Source: Acheta domesticus | Lineage: Eukaryota > Arthropoda > Insecta > Orthoptera > Gryllidae | Length of the DNA: 64,000 nucleotides | Reading direction: 5' to 3' | Assembly (NCBI GenBank): GCA_031308135.1 | Contig: JAHLJT010009419.1 | Coordinates: 61,116,768 to 61,180,767, forward strand | Shown here: in pieces, positions 11,805 through 24,379 of the stretch | How the letters are laid out: every line of letters starts with the position of its first letter | Numbering within the stretch: the first letter of the stretch is position 1 | Program-made: the position numbers and the translations under genes | Notes under the pieces: model-generated | What the model was told of the DNA's origin: nothing | Databases searched by the model: none | The model's input: only the letters and a program-made list of their open reading frames with translations

Positions 11805-13576
11805 CCATAGCCCGCTAGTATGCTTAACAGCCGCGGCACTTCGCCGATCCTTATGGAAGCCAGGGAACGGACGAAGTTTCACGTCGTGGCCGCTGGAGCG
11901 CTGGTCGCCGACCATTCGCGAGACCTTCGGGCCGTTTTAATGCATAGGGAAATGCCCGCATTTCGGACGATTTTGGTCACTTACTGTGATATGAGGCATT
12001 GCAAACTCGTGTTGGTGGTAATATTAAACAATACTGAAATTATATTTCACTGTGCAGTTTGCTTAAAAGAAATTGTGGAGTGAATGCTTCAAATAAACCC
12101 TCAAATACATAGCATGCGTGAAATCGACTTGGTTAGTAAGCCAGTTGTGATTCTTCTTGACATATAAAATACAATATTTATTCTTAATTATTTCTGATAT
12201 TTGCTTGTATATTTAGGTATTTAAAGAAAACTATAATGCACAGAATGTCTTTAAGGTTTGGGTAAAGACAATGGATGGAAACGAAAAAAATTGAAAACTG
12301 TTATTTTATCAGTTTTATACTATCTATTTTTACATTTTCAAACTGTATGTATTCTTTAATCTATATTACACGATCAAAAAAGTAAAAATTCAAAATAGAA
12401 GTATTCGTGAAAATATAATCGCTAAATAACTGGAAGAAACTAGTTCTAAAACGGACGACGGACGCTGTTATAAATAAATGCTGATGCTGTTGTAAATAAT
12501 ACTCAGGAAAGTTCACTCAAAAAAAGTACTCCAAATCACTATTGCCCTGGCAAAAACGTTCTCACCTAGAGATAGTCATAAAATTACTTTCGACTAGCGA
12601 AATTCATATTGGCGCTCTCATGGAGGTACAAGAAAAAACTAGAGATTTTCAATAAGAGCAACTAAAGTACAATGTAGACATTATTTCTAATTCTTTGCGT
12701 AGTCCGCTTCCAAATTCCACAACAATGATAGAACAATAAATCAAACATCAGAAATAAAAATCAACAAACAGACATTTCGTGATATCCAATTACGTTTGTG
12801 AGAAAATGTGTCACTTTTTGATTGACAAGTGTTACAATACGAGAATTACCAAAGCTGTCTCAAACGATCATTCCCAGTACATGGAGCCAGTATGTTTTTA
12901 TTGAACGTAAACAAAATTGTTTGTGCTATTTGTGAGTGTTTTTTCAAGATTTGTATCGAATTTTGAGAATAAACTGAATTGTTAGGTAGCCGGGTTACAT
13001 ATTTTATACATACATAGTAAGGGTTACATATTTTATTAACGTTCAGAATCATCAAGAATGTATGTGAATATTTATTTACACTGTGAAGATAATTACATGG
13101 GTGGTTATTAAATAAATAAACAAATCATTCTCATCTTTAAATAATCCTGAAGGTTATATGTGGTAGAGCAATTTATTGTGAAAGCTGTACCACAACTTCC
13201 AAGGTTTGTTGTGAAAAGAAACCTTCAAAAATATATTAAGCCAGCTTTGCAAAGAAACAGTTTCCTTGCATGTGACGAGAGCGCAGATTTAATAACGATC
13301 ATTGACATAATTTGTGACATTTTTTTTATCAGAGGTCATGAAGAACATTGCTGCTGTTACTAAAGAAGTAATGGAAATGCCTAAATACTTGAATTCAAAG
13401 TAAATCGAATCGAAAAGTTCTGTGTTTGTAATGCGTATATCCGTATATTTGCATGCAACAGCCATATCGAGGAATGGTCGGCGAGCAGCGCGCCAGCGGT
13501 CAGTAGCGGAACTTTTAGCTATAACAAGGACGTGGGCAAAGCGCCGAGGCTTTTAAAGCATACTAGCGGGCTATGG
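11805..13576. mobile_element. 1.77-kb foldback-type DNA element
   Basis: Terminal inverted repeats start CCATAGCCCGCTAGTATGCT. Left and right arms (11805-~11940 and ~13455-13576) remain alignable for over 120 bp with divergence. TATAA flanks both sides (11800-11804 and 13577-13581), consistent with a 5-bp target duplication. The 1.5-kb interior is AT-rich with no recognisable transposase; the 67-codon frame at 13160-13363 has no known motif. It is a non-autonomous element or one that carries captured DNA. Confidence 0.7.
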
Positions 13577-13582
13577 TATAAA

Positions 13583-13762
13583 CCATAGCCCGCTAGTATG
13601 CTTAACAGCCGCGGCACTTCGCCGATCCTTATGGAAGCCAGCGAACGGACGAAGTTTCACGTCGTGGCCGCTGGAGCGCTGGTCGCCGACCATTCGCGAG
13701 ACCTTCGGGCCGTTTTAATGCATAGGGAAATGCCCGCATTAAAGCATACTAGCGGGCTATGG
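13583..13762. mobile_element. 180-bp MITE, related to the adjacent foldback element
   Basis: Bounded by CCATAGCCCGCTAGTATGCT and its exact inverse. The interior matches the left arm of the 11805-13576 element almost perfectly. It sits directly next to that element, separated by TATAAA, and is followed by TATAA. It looks like a second insertion at the same TATAA target. Confidence 0.75.
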
Positions 13763-14529
13763 TATAACACACGACGTAGTAATCATGTTCACCAGGTGGC
13801 AGTATCAACAGCTCACTACAAAAATTCACATACAATTCATGTACATTACTCTACAACACTTTGCAGAAGACATTAAACGATTAAATTCCATAGAAAAGTT
13901 TAAGTCCCAAGTAAAATCTTTTCTGCTGCATAACTGTTTCTATACAATTCGAGACTATACCGAGCATCAAAAGGAAAGTAGCCTTAATTTTAACAATGAT
14001 AGTTAATGTAATTATTTATCATTTGGACTGTACAATTCTTAAGAACCTGTAACAAGTATTGTACCACAGTTTCTGGGTTGATGGCCCCCATCTCGATCAG
14101 GTTTTTCGTCCAGTTTTCCTGATCCTTGAGCAAATGCTGAGATGGTGCCTTGTTTTGCTTCTGGACATAAATGTAACTTCATTATTTGTGCACGTCTTCA
14201 GAATTTCAGTGGGAAATATAGTTATTCAAATTATCGTTTTTCATATTATCGCGGCAAAAAGTATTATTCTTTCATGACGAACATGAGGGTTCAGGGCAGG
14301 AATTTATAGCTAATTTATCTTTGAAAATATATTTTATTGTATAGGAGCGAATATTTTGTCAACAAAACTTGAAAAAAAAATTACGCTCTTTTTCTGTATT
14401 CAAAATTCGACTAGAATATGGTTTAGGATAGAGATCACAGAATTATGAAAACGTGCACAAAATTCACTTCTCCCCATAGCTCGTCACACGCAGTTTTTAA
14501 CTGTTTTTGACGTAAATAAATAAATAAAG

Positions 14530-16550
14530 TATCAATTCGCCATAAAAGTTTGGTGTTATAAATATGTCATTCTGTTCATAGACCTGTTTTTCGTTTGCCA
14601 TGTTCTTGTGAAAGTGAGCCGATTTTTCAGTAGGAAGTTTTTGCACAGCGAAGCGTTAGCCATGATCACCGTATAAGATATATTTATTACACCGTGGCTT
14701 AATGTTAATCTATGGTTAGGCCTAAATCACAGCACAAACTTACACGTAACGAAATACCGTAAACTTAGCGTTACACGTAAAAACCAGCATTAGGGAATTT
14801 GTGCACCCTGGAACATTAAAGCGATCGAAACAAGTATCGATATCAATAACGGGTGAAATTGAGAAAGAGCTTTTTCCACGGCCATACTCTACTTCTTACT
14901 AGAGTATGGCCGTGCTTTTGCACGTATAAGTCGCAATGGAAGATGTTCCAAATTGTGGCAACAGAGAGTGCTGCTACTGCAGAGGCGTATCTACGATACG
15001 GCAGAGATGGCACATGCTATGGGCGCCACTCACAAAGGGCGCTATTTAGAGTAAACCCGCTAAAACAAATAACAAGAACCCTTATCTGAAGTATCCTCAC
15101 AGGGGCACAAATTCTATGCTTGCCATGGGCGGCTGAATTCCTAGCTACGCCTCTGTGCTACAGTGAGATTGTCATCACGTGTTCGGTGCTGTTCATGTTA
15201 CTTCATTTAGAACTTTCGTAAATTTTCATTACTTGTATACATAACATTTGATAATAAAATTAGTATTATAATTTTTATCCAGAACTCCCATATTTACATA
15301 TTAGTACTAATATTCTTATATAAAATATGTAAAACAGAAATGAAGTACATATATGTGGATTTAAATATGAAATGTATTGTACAATAATGCATTTCATATT
15401 TAAATAAACATTAGAAACAAGAGCAAAAGGAATATGAGAAACACAACTATTTTTCTTCCCTAATTCATTTTGATAACCAAGGCATGCACTATTTGAGTAA
15501 TGTTTTAAATTCATATAATATTTTTTTTCACACAAATATTGTGCCAACTTGATTAACATGACCTACACCTTGATATAATGATACACTGAAAATGCTCTGA
15601 ATATGCTAAAATTCTCACAATGTAGTATGAACGATCCACTTTCTTTGAATATAGAATTCAAAATCCCATTGACCCCATTGCACTCATGGTATACTAAAAA
15701 TTACAACGTATTAGGATAAATAACCCTAAATTTAGTATATCCGTATGGAAGTAAATTTCAGAAGCCCTCTTCAGAATTCAGATTTAATGATAAATAAATA
15801 CTAAAGAGGAGCTTCACGGTTCGTGGATGTGGTTAAAGTCAAGTAATCCAAACATTTGGTAAATCTAAGTAAGTAAATGAAGTAAGTGAAGAAATATATA
15901 CAATGCAGTTAACTATACTAAAAGCTTTCCTATCGATACCGACTATATAATTTGATCCACTAACCAAAAATGATACTACTCTTTTATTTTTTATTTTATG
16001 TTTAATGACATTTCTTCTTGTCCTGTAGTAATTCACTTTGATCTAACCAATGAATTCACTACCCACTTTACAGACTTCTACCAGTGGCGGCTGGTGCCGC
16101 ACGAACCAGGTTGTAGCAGACATAGGTCATTCCTAGTGCTCGGACTGTGGGATGAAAGTACATTTTTTCGCTTTATTCTTGAGCGGTTAAAGTTTGGTAG
16201 AAATTGAAGAATCGCCCAATGGTTTTCGTATATCAAATTGCACATCAACAAAAAAATAATTATTTGGATTAAGTTGCATAAAAATAAATATCTTCGTCAA
16301 AACTAATATTATTACATATTCGGGACAATTGTATATGGATAAATTAATATTTTGAGTATTTTCACGTAATACTTTAAAAGTTGTTAGATATGTATTGTGA
16401 TGGAACACACGTGGTGCGATGGATACGTGATGATCCGCCGATCGAACACCACAAGGGAGAAACACCGTCACACGGGAGTGCGTCGGCAGTATGCAGATGT
16501 CAGGTGCACACGCTAAAATAATGCGGAAGGGCACCAAGCGTGCCACTTAC
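14530..16550. other. AT-rich DNA, no gene seen
   Basis: Contains a perfect 15-bp hairpin at 14877-14914. Otherwise AT-rich with no supported exon. Near 16542 the minus strand has CAG|GTAAGT after a short GC-rich stretch, which is an isolated splice-donor-like signal. Confidence 0.45.
14877..14914. repeat. perfect 15-bp inverted repeat (hairpin)
   Basis: CACGGCCATACTCTA at 14877-14891 and its exact complement at 14900-14914, with an 8-nt loop. It is isolated, with no transposon features around it. Role unknown. Confidence 0.7.
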
Positions 16551-17845
16551 CTGTCATCTGGCGCCGGCATTGAGAACCCCAGGGGCAGGCTCTCTGAGTT
16601 GAATGATTGCAAATGGTTTACTAGGTTAGTTTGGTTAAATGAAATGTGAGTGAAGTTCTGTTTCCTTGAAGCATTGCTCGCCTAAGTGGCGAGAACACGT
16701 TTATTTAATTTTGAACGATTACAAATAATGCAATTTCATTGAATTGTGATCTGGACTATTCTAATGCTTCTTTAACACATCAAGTGTTAATGAGTACCTC
16801 TCCTTGAAGGATTGCAAGGTCACGGATCGTCTTTTCGGCAAGGCTAGGCTGCGTGGAACGCCCTGCGCCGGGCAGGAGTATGGTCCGCCGGTCGCGCGTT
16901 ACCAGGGACTCCGCTACTAGCAGTCTTGCGATGATGAGTCACGACAGTGATGAATTCCAGACGGGGCCGTCATACGCTACCCCTCTGCAGTTCGTCAGCC
17001 AAGGAAGCAGGCTGTGCACTTCTGTGAATGCCCGATTAATGTTGGCCAGTAGGTTGTCCATTAGGTTGGACGGAATTAATTCCGGATTTTAAATTGCTGA
17101 CGGACGGTCGAAGTTAATAGGCTCACCGGCACTGATCAAGTGCGTCTGCCACTGATCTCACCAAAAGCAACCTCCGTCTCTCACGAGTGCCTTTATGCAA
17201 GTGTCCTTTGTTCTTCTCTCGTTCACCTCCTCACTTCCCATCTTCCCATCACTTCCCATCTCTCTTCTACTAAGTTTCAAAATCTCGTCACGTGAGTGGA
17301 ATTTTGGTTTTAATTGGTCATTTCTTTAGATTCTTGAAGTTTCCACGGAGCTCGGCCGTGGACAGGTACCCAGAAACCCCTTCCTTGTTCACCTTATCTT
17401 TCAGAGCGTTTAATTGGTCGGCTTTGTGTCGCCATGAGCACGTGGCGACGTTGCCGAGGCAAGACAAACAGCTCCTTTCTGCTGTCGTTTTGATAATTTT
17501 ACGATATCTCCCTAGAGATTAACAGGCGTGGGCTATAGAGTTCCTAATTCCATGTCACGGTGATCGGCGTACACAACTGGTGAGGCTGGGTGAAGCGGGA
17601 GGGACGCTTCCAGGACCCTCCCACTTTGGAAAACTGTCCTTAGGGAACGGCCCGTGGGTGTTCCTTTAAGCATGGCCGTGACGCGCGAGCCTGCCGTTTC
17701 TGCACGTGTCCATGAAAAATCTCGACTGGGTAGCGCTTTGTGCCCTGTTATGTTAATTCCCGTGACAGAGGGGCATGAGTCGCAGTATAATTACTCGTCG
17801 CAGTATAATGAAAGACGTGTCAGTCTGGAAAGCAATGGTTGGTCA
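16551..17845. other. moderately GC-rich unassigned region
   Basis: Base composition is richer than in the surroundings and includes CpG-containing stretches near 16840-17000 and 17540-17760. No recognisable protein, and open frames are short. The sequence continues at 20446-20540 on the far side of the hAT-like insertion, so it was contiguous before that insertion. Confidence 0.35.
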
Positions 17846-17853
17846 CTCATTAC

Positions 17854-20437
17854 TAGGGCCTGGATAATTATGTACTAAAAATTAGGAAAATATGTACATA
17901 TATATGTATTATAATCTATAGAAATATGTACTATAAAGTTAGAAATATGTCACACTTTAATTATTATATCAATTCGTTTGAATAAAATATTTTTGCTTAA
18001 ATATTGATCTGTAGACTTAATATTGCGACCGGCTGTACTCACTGTGTGTCTATCTAACTAACAATTATATAACGTCCCTTCCTTTCCTATCTTTTATCTA
18101 TTAAATTAATTCATTACTAATTACTTTATCGTTGGATGCGGCCGTTTGCAAAAAAATTGTATGTCGTAGGTCCGGCGCAAGTTTCCAATACTGGATGAAG
18201 ACCTGCTTTCCTTTTTGTAACACTATCCGGTATCTGCTATACTACAAATAACAAATCCAAATTCAATGCAAAAACAAAATCACAAACATACCGTGTTTGT
18301 TACTCTTATTTGGCTTCCTGGCGTTGTATAATCTGCTAACATGAACATCAACGCTGTTCCACCATAACATAAATAAAATTCAGAACAGAAAATAAAAATC
18401 AACATTCACTCAATATTTCAAGTCATTCACACCACGAGACATGCGCATTCTCCCTGTATGACCTTTTTCTTTGTGAATAAAAATTAAATAAAAAAAACAC
18501 GATGACATGCTTGGGCTTCAACAAAATATGATAATTCTCGTCGTATTTATCAAAGTGCATAAGTCGTTACTTCCTTTCCGTAGCGATGTCGTAACTGCGC
18601 CCACCTTCCTCAACGTCCACGACGACTACACCAAGTTCCAGTTACCATTTACCATATCATCAACATAACTCACAAATAATCGACTGTCACTATAAAAGAA
18701 AAACTCGTAACATTCTTTTCTTCACGTCCGAAAATCATTTCTCGCATAGCAAGACATGAGGTCCTCTCACCTCTGAGACTAGAATTCATCTACCGAAAAG
18801 TATTGTTGCAATTCATTAGCAAAAACTTTTCCTCAACAAAACACGCTCTCTCAGTCTTTTGTCCTTTATTGACATCAAATTATTCTGATTTGCGCCTCCC
18901 CGGCGTCCCCTTACTTGATGGTATCTACCAGAAATTCCCTAAATTCCCGTTTTTGATGTTTATTAGTCCGAAACACCCCAATTTCCCGTTATTCAGTTCA
19001 AATTTCGTACTTTTCTGTGCTTACTCACACCACCAATTCTCCGTCACTTGTCTTTTGACAATAGTCACCCTGTTAAATAGAAAACCACACACTTGCCGCC
19101 TTATAACTATACGTGCTGACATAGAAAGTTATTCTTAAATTTCCCTTAAGCTAATTATTGTTTTCAACTAATTTTTATTCACCGCGGCATTTCGAACACA
19201 ATAAATGTCCACATGCCATTCTGCCGTCATTTGTTGAATCTATAGTCGACTTCCTCTGTGACGGTTCTTTTATTGTAAAGAAATACAAATCATTACAATA
19301 TACTCTTAAGACCAAAATTAAAACATAATACTCCTCATAATTCTGTTATTTACAAAGATCTCTGAACATCTCAGAAACAAATATTTGTTTCAAATACTTA
19401 GAAATTAAACTTTTCCTATTATCTGTTCGGGGCCTTGCCCCAACTAAGTGTTCCACATCACGAAGTTACAGGTGTGTATTTAAACTTTGTCCCAACATGT
19501 CACTGTTCAATGCTATTCACGGATTACGGAATAAAAACAATGTTGGTTGATATTTAATCAAATAACTCTTAGATAGCTCAAATTCCACTTTCTTTAACGA
19601 TGTTCTTACCCAAGACGCTATTGTTAGACTTCTCTGAAAAGATACACCAAACTTTGCCTTTGGCACATTCCCAGTCTGCGTTACCACAAGGTTTAAGCCA
19701 ATCGCCGTGAATTATGTTCTGTCCTTTTCTTATCCAAAAGCTACAGTGCGACATCGAGATTTTACTTCAGATTTTCACCTCAGAGAGATACTTTATAAAC
19801 AAGGGTTTAGGCTCGCGTGTAACAAACGGGGGAAATAAAACTAACAATGGCGCTTTCTGCGTTGCGTTGGTGCGTGTAATTTTTGGCGAAAGGTATTAAG
19901 GTTAAGAGAGACCTGTGCAAAATGCGTCGTGGAAGCGAGTTATCGCCTGCTAGACGTCATTTTCATACACCAACTTCGTTTCCGAGCAGTATTTTGTTCT
20001 CAGTTACACTCGCGCTGAAATCTAGACACTAAAAGCTTCAGGAGTGCAAGGAACGCTTTGCCCTTTTACTGGATATTGCATGCTGCAATTTCAACACTTT
20101 TACGCAATAGCGCCAAATTAGAGAGGAGACTGCAGAAAAATTGTGTTGATAATGCTGAATTGTTTGTCTGGGTGATTCCTTATCAAAAACATATAGGATA
20201 AATGAAGAATGATACAAAAAGAATGAAGAAAAACCGAAATATTAAGAAATATTTAAAAATATGTACTTTTAAGTAAAATATGTAAATATATGTACTTTCG
20301 AGTAAAATATGTAAATATATGTACTAAAACGTCAGTGTTTTTAGGCACTAATCGACATGAAACGTAAATATATCGTGGTTTTGACGTGATAGAGGTAACT
20401 TACGGAAATATATAATTAGATAATTATCCAGGCCTTA
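17854..20437. mobile_element. hAT-like DNA transposon, non-autonomous, 2.58 kb
   Basis: Ends are TAGGGCCTGGATAATTAT and, on the other strand, TAAGGCCTGGATAATTAT (17 of 18 match). Flanking both ends is a perfect 8-bp duplication CTCATTAC (17846-17853 and 20438-20445), the length typical of hAT elements. Subterminal AATATGTAC repeats occur near both ends (17.88-17.95 and 20.25-20.33 kb), like hAT transposase-binding repeats. The interior has no recognisable hAT transposase: no BED finger or dimerisation motif is visible. It is probably mobilised in trans. Confidence 0.85.
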
Positions 20438-20751
20438 CTCATTACGTTACTGTGAGTCTTCCCGGGATTGAGCGGAGTGAGTCTGGTTCACGACCTGTCA
20501 GAACGTCTGAGGGGCATTTCTAACCTGTCTCTAACACGTTCGACAATGGCACTCTGAGTGATAACATATACTCACAACACAAGCAGCTCCCATACTTTGT
20601 CAGATTGCACTGACGAAATATGCAGAGTGATAAAGAGGATGGCATCACGCTTGTCATCGAGACTTTTCGCGATCTTGGTTATTGGCATTCGTATGGGTAA
20701 TAAATATTTTAGTCGCTGTAACACTCAAATGATTCAAATCGGTGATTCCTG

Positions 20752-20963
20752 ATTTTGTCCATGCAGCGTCTGGACTAGCTTTTCAAGCAAAATGTCGTTA
20801 CGTGGTTCGTGATGTATCTGGTAAAACCAACGAGCAAACATTTCGAAAAAAAGATTGGAAAGTTCCGTTACTGTGAACCAAGGTTCTCACGATTTTTTTC
20901 ATCCACATTGTTCACGTCATCGTCGACAATAGGGGGCCTACCACTCCTGTCTTCATCATGATC
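20752..20963 (-). pseudogene. mariner/SETMAR-type transposase fragment
   Basis: The minus strand reads EDRSGRPPIVDDDVNNVDEK followed, after a frame change, by FTVTELSNLF. This is the linker and second helix-turn-helix region of mariner-family transposases, whose hallmark here is the SGRP motif. Only about 70 codons remain and at least one frameshift is present. No terminal repeats are seen. It ends exactly where the 1.4-kb repeat begins. Confidence 0.65.
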
Positions 20964-21799
20964 CATTTTTACTTTCCCGTATACATACGTAAATACGGAG
21001 TAATGTACGTAGTGTAGGGAAAGTTATGTAAAGCTGCGCGAAAAAACGGCGAATTTTCGGCAGAAAACAATTCATTGACGGGAACATCGAAAGAATGGAT
21101 CAAATTAAGAAAGTCGCTAAATTAAGAAAAAAATATCCTAACACGTGGCGGAGTCAGAATCCCTGTTTTGTAAGTCGATATAGAAAATCCAATTGAAATG
21201 GAAACGTCTGTCTGTCCGTCCATCTGTGAACACCACTATCGTCTAAATCTCTCTGGATTTTTTCCAAATTGAAGAAACACCCGTTCATCTGGCTTTAGTC
21301 AAAGCTTTAAGATTTTGAAAAACTTCCTTCAAAATTTGGGGGTACTTTACGTGAAGCCCATTGAACATTTTCAAAATTTAAAAAAAAACGGCTCCAAATT
21401 TTTTATTTAAATTTCTTGTAAGAATAGAGTAAAATACACTTATTAAGGTGGCATAAGTCCAATTTTCACGGTTAACTCTGAATTTTTGAAAATTACAAAA
21501 GTTTGAATTTTTTCGGCATCTTCCTCCAACTACAAAATTGAAGATAGAGATTTATCCTTCAACCTAAATTTCTTCTCCAAAGTGAGTTCTTTCCTTGAGG
21601 CCATGTACTTTTTTTGAAACGTTTAGTAGTTTTCGACCAATATTGCGTGCAATGCGTGGAATTTTAAAACATTACGGAAACAAGATTTTCTCAAAAATGG
21701 CTCCAATTTTTTTCTTTAAATTTCTGGTAGGAATAGTGCCTAAAGTACTCTATTGTATTAAAATACTCTTTCAAATTGGTTCCGTAATAACAAATTAAT

Positions 21800-23071
21800 A
21801 GTAAATGAAAAGAAAACTGTTTCAATGCAGTTTTCCATTTATAAGCAATTCTGTACTCCATTGACAATAAACGGTGTGCCATTGACTGATATTAAAGTAA
21901 CTATTTTTTAGGTCTATCAATTCAGTCAAACTTCTAATGGAATGCCCACTTAAACGAATTGAACACAAAATGAAGTTCATTATGCTACGCGTTCAGAATT
22001 CTTTCGAATTCCGTCAGCCTTCATACTGCTGTTGTGTATATTTTGCGAATGTTCATTCCCGCTTGAGATATGGCATAGTATTCTGGGAAAACACATCTTA
22101 TAGCTCCCAGACTTTCAGATTACAAAAAAGAATTGTACGAATAATAAGCAAATCCAACCCACGTGATTCTTGTAAGTCTCTCTTTATTAATATAGGAATT
22201 TTACCATTACCTTGTCTCCTGATTTACGAATCAGTAGTTTTTGTCAAAAATGACTTACTTAAGGGGGGAGGGAATATATTTTCAGCAAACGCCGATGTAT
22301 ATAACACACGACGTAGTAATCATATTCATCAGGTGGCAGTATCAACAGCTCACTACAAAAAATTCACATACAATTCATGTACATTACTGTACAACACTTC
22401 GCCAGATGACATTAAACGATTAAATTCCATAGAAAAGTTTAAGTCCCAAGTAAAATTTTTTCTGCTGCATAACTGTTTCTACACAATTCGAGACTACACC
22501 GAGCATCAAAAGGAAAGTAACATTAATTTTAACAATGATAGTTAATGTAATTATTTATCATTTGGACTGTATAATTCTAAAGAACCTGTCACAAGTACTG
22601 TACCACAGCTTCTGGGTTGATGGCCCCCATCTCGATCAGGTTTTTTCGTCCAGTTTCCCTGATCCATTGAGAAAATGCTGAGATGGTCCCTTGTTTTGCC
22701 TCTGGACATAAATGTAACTTCATTATTTGTGCACGTCTTCTAAATTTCAGTGGGAAATATAGTTATTCAAATTATCGTTTTCCATATTGTCGCGGCAAAA
22801 AGTATTATTCTTTCATGAAGAACATGATAAGGGTTAAGGGCACAAATTTATAGCTAATTGACCTTCGAAAATATATTTTATTATATAGGAGCGAATATTT
22901 TGTCAACAAAACTTGAAAAAAAAAATTACGCTCTTTTTCTGTATTCAAAATTCGACTAGAATATGGTTTAGGATAGAGATCACAGAATTGTGAAAACGTG
23001 CACAAATTTCACTTCTCCCCATAGCTCGTCACACACAGTTTTAAACTGTATTTGACGTAAATGAATAAATA
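21800..23071 (+). mobile_element. jockey-like LINE, 5'-truncated copy 3
   Basis: The longest copy in the window. An open frame at 21937-22545 encodes the C-terminal end of a non-LTR reverse-transcriptase polyprotein: HSRLRYGIVFW, LQKRIVRII, LFINIGILPLPCLLIYESV, then IKRLNSIEKFKSQVKFFLLH. A ~500-bp 3' UTR follows and a degenerate TAAA tail (GTAAATGAATAAATAG). The reverse-transcriptase catalytic motif is upstream of the truncation and absent. It is inserted in repeat copy B. Confidence 0.8.
21937..22545 (+). pseudogene. LINE polyprotein C-terminal fragment
   Basis: 202 codons from a chance ATG to a stop. It matches the region after the palm/thumb of jockey-clade LINE polyproteins: a conserved HSRL-YGI block, then a leucine-rich segment, then a terminal helix with EKFKSQVK. 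The first ~50 codons are of uncertain origin. It has no host function. Confidence 0.7.
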
Positions 23072-24092
23072 GAGACGACATAGGCATACATTAGGGACGA
23101 TTTGTTCACATTAATGAGTACACGTGCTTCAAATAATGTCAGATAAAGTTTCTCGAAAACTCAGCCGTTTTCTGTGAAAACTAGCTCAAATTCCGAATTT
23201 TCAGAAACGCTCAAACGCTCTTTTCTCGTAAATAGCTCCAAACTTTTCTTCAAACTTTTCGACAGATGGTGCTATTTGCACTCTGTGACGTAAAATTCAT
23301 TTTGCGGTATTGTTTCGTTTTTTTCAAAATTTACACAAATGTAATTTTTTGAAAGTTTTCTCAGACCACTAATATACACATTTCCAGCAATTTGTAAAGT
23401 GAACTCTAGAGTTTGTGAGTGCAAGTGCTTCAAATGACTTCAAATGAAGTTTTTCTAACACTCAAAAATGTTCTGCGAAAAAAAAGCTTCGAAATTCGCA
23501 TTTACAGTAGCGCTTAAACGCCATTTTCTTAAAAAAAAATGCTCCAAAATTTTCAATGAAAATTACCATTTAGAACAAAGTTTTACTGTGTTTTTAATAT
23601 TCTTAAAATAATATTTCTATTCTACTATTAGGAAACCGAAAAATTAATAAAATGTCAAATAAATGTACTTTGAGCGGCCATTGATGGCAGCTGTCAAGAT
23701 AGTGGCAAGTCCGAATAGCGATCAAATAGAAAAAAAAACTAATATTGAAAAGTCGGTGCCATTTTGTAGCATCACTAGTGTGCTCAAGCATTCTTCTTTG
23801 ACTTATAAATTGCCCTAATCTTATTGTTTGATGCAGCCAGCATCGCCAACTAATTTCTACTTTAATCACACTAGGAACAAGATTTTTACCCACATTTTTT
23901 AAAAGATTTTTATTTATATCTTATAAACCTTGCGTGTTATACACTTTTTTATAACGATTTTCGAAATCAGCGTGATCGTTTCCTTTTAAAATAGCTTAAT
24001 TTCATTCTCGATGTATGAAAACACTTTGTTTTTTTTTCCCTAGTTTTATCATTAATTTTAATATCCAACACAAGTAAAATAAATACAAATTG

Positions 24093-24262
24093 TCTTTACT
24101 GTGCTTAATTTATTTTTCACTTCTTGCTTTAAAAAGGGGGGTGTTGTCGCAAACGTTACGTAATTAATTAGGGGGTTTAAGCGCATCTTACAGGTGAGTT
24201 ACAAGGGCGAGAGGGGGTATTGAAAATACTGGAAATTCCCATTACGTAATTTAGGACGGCTC
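24093..24262 (+). repeat. dispersed repeat shared with 4925-5100
   Basis: Second copy of the short non-coding repeat described at 4925-5100. It ends with ACGTAATTTAGGACGGCTCC. 23780-24092 around it is AT-rich with no gene seen. Confidence 0.5.
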
Positions 24263-24323
24263 CTAATTTCCTTTTTCCATCTTTTTTCTGCCGCTATGAT
24301 CTAATTTTAGATTTTTAATAATA

Positions 24324-24324
24324 G

Positions 24325-24379
<55 letters not shown>
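24324..24379 (+). repeat. (TAA)n microsatellite at the 5' boundary of the Dong copy
   Basis: About 16 TAA units immediately before the first base of the LINE. A matching tract follows its 3' end at 28551-28593. Confidence 0.9.

Larger units (their letters stand above)
11755..14529 (+). mobile_element. jockey-like LINE remnant, copy 2, split by two insertions
   Basis: The left part is 11755-11799 (GGGAATATATTTCAGCAAAC). The right part resumes at about 13763 (ACACACGACGTAGTAATCAT) and runs to the TAAA tail at 14529. The uninterrupted order is seen at 22267-23071. The coding tail (NTRRSNHVHQVAVSTAHYK, then IKRLNSIEKFKSQVKSFLLH) is recognisable but frameshifted. Between the two parts sit the foldback element 11805-13576 and the MITE 13583-13762. 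Confidence 0.75.
20967..23779 (+). repeat. 1.4-kb non-coding dispersed repeat, copy B, split by a LINE
   Basis: The left part, 20967-21799, has the start hairpin ACTTTCCCGTATAC...GTAGGGAAAGT. The right part, 23072-23779, ends TTTTGTAGCATCACTAG. The break falls within the segment that is continuous in the 41.8-43.3 kb copy, and the interruption is the jockey-like LINE at 21800-23071. Confidence 0.7.

Noticed and set aside
16542..16620. CAG|GTAAGT on the minus strand after a short GC-rich open stretch (MPAPDD), possibly a first coding exon
   Set aside because: No promoter context, no matching acceptor or downstream coding sequence was found. One splice-like site is weak evidence.
21937..22545. 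202-codon frame as a host gene
   Set aside because: Its sequence is the C-terminal end of a LINE polyprotein, with two other copies of its 3' region and TAAA tail in the window.
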